Source: Syntrophomonadaceae bacterium
GTDB taxonomy: Bacteria > Bacillota > Dethiobacteria > DTU022
Direction: 5' to 3'
DNA: 7,003 nt
NCBI GenBank assembly: GCA_007136055.1
Contig: SLHT01000015.1
Location: 1-7,003, forward strand
This document shows, piece by piece, positions 1 through 5,047 of this stretch (positions within the stretch are counted from its first letter, which is position 1; every line of letters starts with the position of its first letter). Below the pieces are notes generated by a model. That model was given only the letters and a program-made list of their open reading frames with translations, was not told the DNA's origin and made no database searches. A program made the translations under genes and the position numbers.

Positions 1-118
1 CCTTGTTGATGATCTCCGAGGGCTTGACCCCGTCATCAACATGCTTCTGGGTTAATTCAGCAGACTTCTCCGCGTTACACTCAATAATCGCTCCTGCTAA
101 AGCTTCAAAATCTGCCAC
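1..118 (-). CDS. Corrinoid (B12-binding) methyltransferase protein, N-terminal fragment, MtbC/MttC/MtgC-like
   Basis: Only the first 39 codons are present; the gene runs out of the window at base 1. The fragment starts VADFEALAGAIIECNAEKSA and ends near DDGVKPSEIINK. This is the pattern of the four-helix cap (B12-binding_2 type) at the start of corrinoid proteins that take a methyl group from methylamine, methanol or betaine methyltransferases. In full-length relatives the cobalamin-binding Rossmann domain with its DxHxxG motif follows; it is not visible here. The GTG start at 118 is set by an AAAGGAG site at 128-134 with a 9-base spacer. The gene sits about 275 bases downstream of a sigma-54 promoter (405-419) with three activator sites. 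Together with the BCCT transporter upstream, this suggests demethylation of a quaternary amine such as glycine betaine. The substrate is inferred, and the partner methyltransferase is not in the window. Confidence 0.8.
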   Translation of the reverse strand, partial: MADFEALAGAIIECNAEKSAELTQKHVDDGVKPSEIINK

Positions 119-124
119 TTAGAT

Positions 125-217
125 CTACTCCTTTCTGCTCCTTAAAAAACGTTGCTTAATTTTTCTAAAAGCGGTCCAAAACCGGTTACATAAATATGAT
201 CGCAATGATGGCTTCAT
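125..217 (-). CDS. Possible 30-residue basic leader peptide upstream of the corrinoid gene
   Basis: A 30-codon reading frame lies inside the 5' leader of the corrinoid gene. It begins with ATG at 217, with an AGGGAG ribosome site at 225-230 and a 7-base spacer. It ends with TAG at 125-127, six bases before the GTG start of the corrinoid gene. The peptide starts MKPSLRSYLCNRFW and ends FLRSRKE; about a third of its residues are Lys or Arg, with aromatic and aliphatic residues between them. Its last codons contain the ribosome binding site of the corrinoid gene, so translation of the two could be coupled. I know no family for it. It may be a leader peptide, a small protein, or a chance frame. 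The good ribosome site and the tight junction are the only support. Confidence 0.3.
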   Translation of the reverse strand: MKPSLRSYLCNRFWTAFRKIKQRFLRSRKE

Positions 218-404
218 CTACCAGCTCCCTTTTGTTAAATATACCAAGCCCAGACAAAAACCCTTAATGCCAAAGGAATTTACTATTGCCCTGCCAATTA
301 ACCGGGACATTGCATTTTGCTGATCTCATTTTGCATCCAATCAGCCAAATATGTCAACAAATTACTGTCAGGACCCAGCCTTATCAGTCTGAAATAATAT
401 ACAA

Positions 405-419
405 GCAATATTTGTGCCA
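405..419 (-). promoter_or_regulatory. Sigma-54 promoter of the corrinoid operon
   Basis: On the minus strand the sequence reads TGGCAC-AAATA-TTGC, followed by TT. This matches the sigma-54 consensus (TGGCAC-N5-TTGCW) at every defined position, with exactly ten bases between the invariant GG (418-417) and GC (406-405). Transcription is predicted to start near base 393, giving a leader of about 275 bases before the GTG start. Three activator-like sites stand upstream at about -117, -186 and -204. Such a promoter is silent without an AAA+ activator, and one is encoded at 2668-4461. Confidence 0.85.
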
Positions 420-501
420 GATTATTTTAACTGTTGAAACCTGCTGAGCTTACCTATACCTGAATAAAATCAAGACCAGATAAAAACCGCGTCCTGTTGG
501 C

Positions 502-518
502 ATTCTCATTATAAGAAT
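502..518. promoter_or_regulatory. Activator site 1 of the corrinoid promoter
   Basis: ATTCTCATTATAAGAAT, an imperfect 17-base inverted repeat with arms ATTCT and AGAAT around seven bases. Its centre lies about 117 bases upstream of the predicted start. It is nearly the same as the site at 2571-2587 in front of the transporter, which sits at about -119. The binder is inferred to be the Fis-type helix-turn-helix of the neighbouring activator. Confidence 0.7.
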
Positions 519-570
519 TAAAACAAAATCTTGAAGGTTACTTTACAGCTCGTGTGTAATAAATAGCTGT

Positions 571-587
571 ATTCTCATATTGATAAT
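571..587. promoter_or_regulatory. Activator site 2 of the corrinoid promoter
   Basis: ATTCTCATATTGATAAT, a weaker copy of the 17-base repeat; the right arm has one mismatch. Its centre is 69 bases from site 1, exactly as at the transporter promoter. The core TTCTCATATTGATA is repeated without change at 2641-2654. Confidence 0.65.
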
Positions 588-588
588 A

Positions 589-605
589 TTTCTCACATTA
601 ATAAA
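589..605. promoter_or_regulatory. Activator site 3 of the corrinoid promoter
   Basis: TTTCTCACATTAATAAA, a further copy of the 17-base repeat with one arm mismatch, directly beside site 2 (centres 18 bases apart). The pair of sites 2 and 3 mirrors the pair at 2640-2656 and 2659-2675. Confidence 0.6.
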
Positions 606-703
606 TGTTTGCTTTTACTGCAAGCCTGTCCTTCAACAATTGCAAAGCCCCCGTAGCTCCAAACAAATAGCACATTATTGTTTTTTGAGAAGTTTAGCGG
701 ATC

Positions 704-734
704 TTAAGGGCTGCCCATTTAAGGCAGCCCTTAA
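704..734 (-). terminator. Strong hairpin downstream of the transporter gene
   Basis: A perfect 12-bp stem, TTAAGGGCTGCC (704-715) with GGCAGCCCTTAA (723-734), and a 7-base loop, 27 bases past the transporter stop codon. Position and strength suit a transcription end or a 3' end stabiliser. There is no T run after the stem on either strand, so a classical intrinsic terminator is not proven. A smaller stem, GCAAGT/ACTTGC (751-769), spans the stop codon itself. Confidence 0.5.
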
Positions 735-761
735 AGAACCTGCTATTACTGCAAGTTTAAT

Positions 762-2330
762 TTACTTGCCTGCCTTAATTTCTTCTAACGCATCCTGAAT
801 ACGTTTTTTCTCCAGGGGAAGAGTTCCCTCCCTCATCTCAGCGAAGAGAGACTTCAGCAGGCAGTAGAGCATTAAGAGCATGATGATCATAAAGGGGAAG
901 CCGCCGACAATTGAAGCAGTCTGCAGCGCACCGAGACCGCCGGTAAAGAGCAGGATGGCGGCAATGGCGCCCTCAATTGCACCCCAGGTTATACGCAGCG
1001 GTAGTGGCGGATTGGGGTTACCACCCGAGGTAAGCATACCGTTAACATAGGTTCCCGAGTCGGAAGATGTAATAAAGAATACCGCCACCGAGAACATTGC
1101 CACCGCAATCAGCAGTGAAGATGCCGGGAAACCCGCCAGGGCAGAGAAAAAGCCCAGGGCAGAATCTGCGCCAACAGCATCCATAATGGATCCATCACCT
1201 AAAACATGGGTTTGGTGCAGGGCGGAACCGCCGAAGACAGCAAACCAGACCATGCTGACCAGGACCGGCACAAGCATTACACCGACAATAAAGTTGCGGA
1301 TCGTGCGGCCGCGGGAAACACGGGCAATAAAGGTTCCAACAAAAGGTGCCCATGCAATCCACCAGGCCCAGTAGAAAATAGTCCAGGCCCCGTACCAGCC
1401 TTCTGTTCCGGCGCCCGCCGCATCAAGGCCAAAGGACATCTGGATAATGTTTTGCAGGTAATCGCCGGTAGCCTGGGTAAACATGTTGAGAATAAAGAGA
1501 GTCGGCCCGACGATAAAGACCAGGAGCATGAGCAAAACAGCTACCACGATATTAAGCTGGCTGAGATACTTAATGCCGCGATCGATACCGGTAGCAGTGG
1601 AAATAATCGCTGCAATTGTTGTAACGACTACGATGGTCACCCACAGTACCGGTCCACTGGGTATACCGAACAGATTTTCAAGGCCGGCGCCAATCTGCAT
1701 CGCGCCAAGGCCGAGAGAAGTAGCCAGACCAAAGAGGGTAGCAAAAACACCAATAATATTAACCAGCATCCCCCAGGGGCCTTCAATACCCTTGCGGCCG
1801 AGGATCGGTTCCAGGCAGGAGCTGAGCAGCATGGGCAGACCCTTGCGGTAAGAAAAGTAGGCCAGCGAACCGGCAACTACCGCATAAATAGCCCAGGGGT
1901 GAAAACCCCAGTGGAAATAAGAGTACTGCATCGCTACATGCACAGCCTCTGCGGTATTAGCTTCACCGTATGGCGGCCACATGTAGTGCCAGATCGGTTC
2001 GGAAACACCCCAGAAGAGCAGCCCGATACCCATACCGCAGCTGAAGAGCATGGCAAACCAGGCCAGGTTGGAGTACTCCGGCTTTTCGTCATCTTTACCC
2101 AGCTTGATTTCACCAACAGGGCTGAGCAGCAGGAATACAATCAGGATAAGGAATATGCTGGCGCCAAGAATAAAAGACCAGCCCCAGGAATCAACGATGT
2201 AGTTGAAAGCAGAATCGGCAACTGCGCCGAATGCTGCCGGGGCGGCAATACCGAAAACAACAAAAACCAGCATAACAATAAGTGCAATCCAAAACGTCAT
2301 TTTAGCATTGTTTTTGCCTTCGTTTTCCAA
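762..2330 (-). CDS. BCCT-family (betaine/carnitine/choline) transporter, probably Na+-coupled
   Basis: A 522-residue membrane carrier with the usual twelve-helix BCCT fold. Visible signatures are GMGIG (99-103), which in BetP-like carriers marks the Na+-dependent type; FHWGFHPW (139-146); the aromatic substrate box WAWWIAW (321-327) followed by PFVGTFIARVSRGRTIR (329-345), the family signature; and TSSDSGT (421-427). Both ends are short: about 12 residues before helix 1 and about 25 after the last helix. This is unlike osmosensing BetP, with its long charged tails, so it fits a nutrient importer better than an osmotic one. The start is TTG at 2330 with AGGAGG eight bases upstream; the internal ATG at codon 11 lacks such a site. 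It follows a sigma-54 promoter at 2470-2486 and precedes the corrinoid gene, suggesting uptake of glycine betaine or a relative for demethylation. The exact substrate is inferred. Confidence 0.93.
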   Translation of the reverse strand: MENEGKNNAKMTFWIALIVMLVFVVFGIAAPAAFGAVADSAFNYIVDSWGWSFILGASIFLILIVFLLLSPVGEIKLGKDDEKPEYSNLAWFAMLFSCGMGIGLLFWGVSEPIWHYMWPPYGEANTAEAVHVAMQYSYFHWGFHPWAIYAVVAGSLAYFSYRKGLPMLLSSCLEPILGRKGIEGPWGMLVNIIGVFATLFGLATSLGLGAMQIGAGLENLFGIPSGPVLWVTIVVVTTIAAIISTATGIDRGIKYLSQLNIVVAVLLMLLVFIVGPTLFILNMFTQATGDYLQNIIQMSFGLDAAGAGTEGWYGAWTIFYWAWWIAWAPFVGTFIARVSRGRTIRNFIVGVMLVPVLVSMVWFAVFGGSALHQTHVLGDGSIMDAVGADSALGFFSALAGFPASSLLIAVAMFSVAVFFITSSDSGTYVNGMLTSGGNPNPPLPLRITWGAIEGAIAAILLFTGGLGALQTASIVGGFPFMIIMLLMLYCLLKSLFAEMREGTLPLEKKRIQDALEEIKAGK

Positions 2331-2469
2331 GATTAAAACCTCCTAAATAATATTTACCCAAAGACGGTTCGCTTATTCTTCATAGACCAACCCCTTTTCC
2401 AGGTTTTTAGCAAACAAGTCCATTCAAAACTCTACACCGCAGCTTAGCAACTGTGGTTTATTATATTAC

Positions 2470-2486
2470 ATGCAGTAATCATGCCA
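2470..2486 (-). promoter_or_regulatory. Sigma-54 promoter of the BCCT transporter
   Basis: The minus strand reads TGGCAT-GATTA-CTGCAT, with ten bases between the invariant GG (2485-2484) and GC (2473-2472). It differs from the best consensus at the last base of the -24 box and the first base of the -12 box, so it may be somewhat weaker than the corrinoid promoter. The predicted start is near 2460, about 130 bases before the TTG start. Three activator sites lie at about -119, -188 and -207. Confidence 0.8.
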
Positions 2487-2493
2487 ACCTTAC

Positions 2494-2530
2494 AAAAAAA
2501 AAAAAAAGACTGCAAACACCGCACTTTCAG
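2494..2530 (-). terminator. Possible weak terminator of the activator transcript, with a 14-base T run
   Basis: On the minus strand a poor stem (CTGAAA with TTTGCAG, 2510-2530, one bulge) is followed after two bases by 14 consecutive T (2494-2507 as A on the plus strand). It could end the activator transcript before the transporter promoter, whose -24 box begins only seven bases further on. The stem is weak, so the tract could instead act as curved DNA that helps the upstream sites loop to the promoter. Both roles are inference. Confidence 0.35.
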
Positions 2531-2570
2531 AATATAACAACGAAACTTTTTCTTTTAGCATGATTCTATA

Positions 2571-2587
2571 TTTCTCATTATTAGAAA
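2571..2587. promoter_or_regulatory. Activator site 1 of the transporter promoter
   Basis: TTTCTCATTATTAGAAA, with exact five-base arms TTTCT and AGAAA around seven bases. Centred about 119 bases upstream of the predicted start, it is the counterpart of 502-518. Confidence 0.7.
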
Positions 2588-2639
2588 TTTAATAGATGCG
2601 AAACTGTGTGCAGACCGTAATGAAGGGAGGTATATATAA

Positions 2640-2656
2640 TTTCTCATATTGATACT
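2640..2656. promoter_or_regulatory. Activator site 2 of the transporter promoter
   Basis: TTTCTCATATTGATACT has a good left arm and a degraded right arm. It shares the core TTCTCATATTGATA with 572-585. Its centre is 69 bases from site 1, as at the other promoter. Confidence 0.6.
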
Positions 2657-2658
2657 AA

Positions 2659-2675
2659 TTTCTCATTTTAAGAAA
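2659..2675. promoter_or_regulatory. Activator site 3 of the transporter promoter, overlapping the activator stop codon
   Basis: TTTCTCATTTTAAGAAA, with exact five-base arms TTTCT and AGAAA. It covers the TAA stop (2668-2670) and the last codons of the activator gene, so the gene end and the binding site share bases. Counterpart of 589-605. Confidence 0.7.
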
Positions 2676-4461
2676 CATCTTCTTTAATCGCTTTAAGTTT
2701 CCGGTAAAGCGTTGCCCTGCTTATACCCAGCGCCGAGGCTGCTTTTTCTTTGCCCCAGGTAGTCTGGCCATATTTCTGCAGGGCGGCGTTTATCGCCTTT
2801 TCTTCAAGGGAAGTAAGCGCTTCCAGCCCTGCTGAATCACCGGTGTTTAAATGCCTGCTGACCTTCTCTGGCAAACTTTCTTTTGAGACCCTGTCTTCTG
2901 CTTCAACATTAATCGCATATTCAATCGCATTTTCCAATTCCCTGACGTTACCGGGCCAGGGATAGGCCAAAAGGGCTTCTTTGGCATCGTCCCGAAAACC
3001 ATTGATCTTTTTATTTAAACGAACTGCGTAATAATCAAGAAAGTGGTGCATTAAAAGCAATATGTCGTCCTTTCGATCACACAGCTGGGGCAGGGTAAAG
3101 GGAATGACGTTAATACGATAGTATAGATCTTCGCGAAATTTACCTTCGCTGATCAAAGATTCAAGATCCCTGTTGGTAGCAGTAATAATACGCACATCAA
3201 CATCGCGGAAAGAAACACCGCCAATGCGGGCAATGTTTTTATTTTCAATAACGTTGAGCAGTTTTACTTGAAAATCAAGCGGCATGTCACCTATTTCATC
3301 TAAAAAAATAGTTCCCCCGTCGGCAATTTCAAATTTTCCGGGTTTGCCGCCCTTCTTCGCACCGGTAAAGGCACCTTCTTCATATCCGAAAAGCTCCGAT
3401 TCAAGCAGGGGAGCAGGAATCGCCGCACAGCTGATCGCGACAAAAGAATTTTTTCTGCGCGGGCTTTCTTCATGGATGGCCCGGGCAAAGACGCTTTTAC
3501 CCGTCCCTGTCTCACCGCGAATAAGAATCGTGGAATCGGTTGCAGATATAAGTTTCATCCTATTTTTTATCTCGGTTATTTCACTGCTGGTGCCGATAAT
3601 TCCGGAAAATGTTAGCTTCTTATTCTCCTTCATAATCCTGGTGGCCATCTCTTCTACTTCTTCTTTTTTCCTAAATGAAAGAACGGCCCCGGATACCTGT
3701 TCTTCTTCATACATCAGAGTAATATTATAAAAAAGGCTCATTTCTTCTTTACCGGGATCGACATATTTTATTTCTTTTCCATAGTATTGTTCACTCCCGT
3801 CATTACTTGTCATCCTGATCACATCGTCAACCCTGAAATCAGGAAAAAGCCGGCTGATGTGATAGTCATTATAACTATTGTGCTTCAAACCTAATATTTT
3901 TTCGGCAGCCATATTGATATTTGTAATCTTACCCTGGCGGTTTATAGCAATGATGCCTTCGTAAGTAGAGTTGATCACATCTTTGAACTGATTCATCAGG
4001 CTGGCTACTTTGGCTTCCATTTTTTTCTCATTGAGAGACATGACCATGATATTACAGAGCTTGTTCAGGAAGTCTTGCATTTTTTCATGATGGTTGAGCA
4101 GTTTGCGGCGGTGCTGTTCGTTGAGGGCAAGCAGTGATATTGTTCCTATTTTCTGCTCATTGAAGGTAATAGGCTGCATTATAAAAGCTAAAACACTGCA
4201 CTTTTCGGAATAATAACATTCACTGCAACACACAGCATGAGAAGTGTTTTCAACATATATCGACTCTTCGTTGGCTGACGATATAATTCGATGAGTCATA
4301 CAACCATCATCGTAAATAACGCCGACTTCTTTTTCGAAATAGCCACTTCCGGCAATCACTTCAAGATTTCTGCTGATGACGCCGATTTCGATATCGACAA
4401 CCCCGGCGAAAGCGCCTGTAACCTGCTGAAGAAAACCCTGTATGCTTTTCAGTTCTTTCAA
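2668..4461 (-). CDS. Sigma-54-dependent transcriptional activator with Cys-rich sensor and PAS domains
   Basis: 597 residues in three parts. Residues 1-150 form a GAF-like sensor domain with a cysteine cluster (C78, C79, C82, C88) followed by MQPITFNEQKIGTISLLAL, a form common in clostridial regulators. A PAS domain spans about 158-265. The AAA+ core (about 285-515) has Walker A GETGTGKS (316-323), the sigma-54 contact loop GAFTGA (363-368), Walker B TIFLDEI (384-390), ATNRDL (428-433), arginine fingers near R443 and R449, and WPGNVREL (502-509). The C-terminal Fis-type helix-turn-helix is about 571-590. There is no receiver domain, so it likely senses a ligand or redox state directly. The start is TTG at 4461, with AGGAGGG at 4469-4475 just after the deacylase stop. 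It most likely drives the two sigma-54 promoters in this window through the six 17-base repeats; that link is inference. Confidence 0.92.
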   Translation of the reverse strand: MKELKSIQGFLQQVTGAFAGVVDIEIGVISRNLEVIAGSGYFEKEVGVIYDDGCMTHRIISSANEESIYVENTSHAVCCSECYYSEKCSVLAFIMQPITFNEQKIGTISLLALNEQHRRKLLNHHEKMQDFLNKLCNIMVMSLNEKKMEAKVASLMNQFKDVINSTYEGIIAINRQGKITNINMAAEKILGLKHNSYNDYHISRLFPDFRVDDVIRMTSNDGSEQYYGKEIKYVDPGKEEMSLFYNITLMYEEEQVSGAVLSFRKKEEVEEMATRIMKENKKLTFSGIIGTSSEITEIKNRMKLISATDSTILIRGETGTGKSVFARAIHEESPRRKNSFVAISCAAIPAPLLESELFGYEEGAFTGAKKGGKPGKFEIADGGTIFLDEIGDMPLDFQVKLLNVIENKNIARIGGVSFRDVDVRIITATNRDLESLISEGKFREDLYYRINVIPFTLPQLCDRKDDILLLMHHFLDYYAVRLNKKINGFRDDAKEALLAYPWPGNVRELENAIEYAINVEAEDRVSKESLPEKVSRHLNTGDSAGLEALTSLEEKAINAALQKYGQTTWGKEKAASALGISRATLYRKLKAIKEDVS

Positions 4462-4477
4462 CCGGCAACCCTCCTCG

Positions 4478-4966
4478 CTAAATAAATACTACTTCATTGC
4501 CACAGTGCTTGAGGAATTTCTCAAAATCATCAAATGACAGGCTGATTGTAGCAGTATTTACGTTTGGATGGAAGTTGACAATACCTTTTTTTTGTAAATC
4601 ACGGTCCAGGGCTACAGTTACTGCCTTCTTCTGATCGTTGATCAAGCCGAAAGGGGAAACAGCGCCGGTTTCAAGACCGAGGTGCTCTTTAAGGCGCCGT
4701 TCTGAAGCAAAGCTTAATTTACCGGCAGCCAGTTTGGCTGAAAGATCTTTTATATCTGCCTTTTTTGACTGCTCTAAAACAACAAGATAGTGACGATTGC
4801 CTTTGTTGTTCCGCAAAAACAGGTTTTTGGAATGAGCTCCCTCTATATCCTGCCAGTGTTCTTTAGCCTCTTCAACCGTATACACAGGAGGGTGCTCATA
4901 CCTGGTATAGGCAACTTCAATCTGCTCAAGGGTATCGTATAGTTTTTGTTCACTTTCAGGAATCAA
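4478..4966 (-). CDS. ProXp-ala/PrdX-type prolyl-tRNA deacylase (YbaK family)
   Basis: A 162-residue single-domain protein of the YbaK/EbsC editing family, close to full length. Members free wrongly charged tRNA; the PrdX/ProXp-ala branch removes alanine from tRNA-Pro in the cytosol. Matching motifs are GAHSKNLFLRN (43-53) with the conserved Lys at 47, LSFASERRL (84-92), GAVSPFGLIND (101-111) and NFHPNVNTATISLS (131-144). The start is TTG at 4966 with AAAGGAG at 4976-4982, nine bases away. It ends with TAG 16 bases before the activator start, and the activator's ribosome site lies in that gap, so the two are probably one transcript. A link between tRNA proofreading and amine use is not obvious; relatives often sit near proline or glycine metabolism genes, so the pairing may be accidental. 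Confidence 0.88.
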   Translation of the reverse strand: MIPESEQKLYDTLEQIEVAYTRYEHPPVYTVEEAKEHWQDIEGAHSKNLFLRNNKGNRHYLVVLEQSKKADIKDLSAKLAAGKLSFASERRLKEHLGLETGAVSPFGLINDQKKAVTVALDRDLQKKGIVNFHPNVNTATISLSFDDFEKFLKHCGNEVVFI

Positions 4967-4998
4967 TTTAACAAACTCCTTTCAGACTACATTATTAA

Positions 4999-5027
4999 AT
5001 TTAAAGCCTGCAAAACCCTGTTATCAA
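4999..5027 (-). promoter_or_regulatory. Candidate housekeeping promoter for deacylase and activator
   Basis: The minus strand carries TTGATA (5022-5027), a 17-base spacer and TTAAAT (4999-5004), with five of six and four of six matches to the sigma-A boxes. It lies about 35-60 bases upstream of the deacylase start and would give steady expression of the deacylase-activator pair. Chance matches are common in AT-rich DNA. Confidence 0.35.
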
Positions 5028-5047
5028 GGTCAAACTAGATGCAATTA

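Larger units (their letters stand above)
119..761. other. 643-base regulatory gap between transporter and corrinoid gene
   Basis: Reading leftward from the transporter stop, this gap holds a 12-bp hairpin (704-734), three copies of a 17-base inverted repeat (589-605, 571-587, 502-518), a sigma-54 promoter (405-419), and a predicted leader of about 275 bases. The leader includes a possible small frame (125-217) and a weak stem GCTGAT/ATCAGC (319-324 with 340-345). I saw no cobalamin riboswitch signature or tRNA. Bases 606-703 show nothing I can name. Confidence 0.6.
2331..2667. other. 337-base regulatory gap between activator and transporter
   Basis: From right to left it holds two neighbouring 17-base inverted repeats (the first runs into the activator's stop codon), a third such repeat (2571-2587), a weak hairpin with a run of 14 A (2494-2530), a sigma-54 promoter (2470-2486), and a leader of about 130 bases. 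The leader contains a nine-codon frame (MKNKRTVFG, 2354-2383) preceded by AAAAGGGG. It is too short to call as a gene. Confidence 0.65.

Noticed and set aside
331..347. Second sigma-54-like element (TGGCTG-N5-ATGCAA) in the corrinoid leader
   Set aside because: GG and GC are spaced correctly, but the -24 and -12 boxes are poorer than those at 405-419, and its distance to the activator sites does not match the transporter promoter.
119..393. Cobalamin riboswitch in the corrinoid leader
   Set aside because: No B12-box-like sequence or multi-stem pattern was recognisable by eye; a covariance-model search would settle it.
580..798. 72-codon plus-strand frame
   Set aside because: It runs through an activator site, the 12-bp hairpin and the end of the transporter gene, has no ribosome site, and its product resembles nothing known.
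1206..2336. 376-codon plus-strand frame antisense to the transporter
   Set aside because: The minus-strand frame is an unmistakable BCCT carrier; the plus-strand product is low-complexity and polar, as expected of a shadow frame.
2511..2527. TTGCAG -12-like box near the transporter promoter
   Set aside because: The bases at the matching -24 position are AG instead of GG; the element at 2470-2486 is much better.
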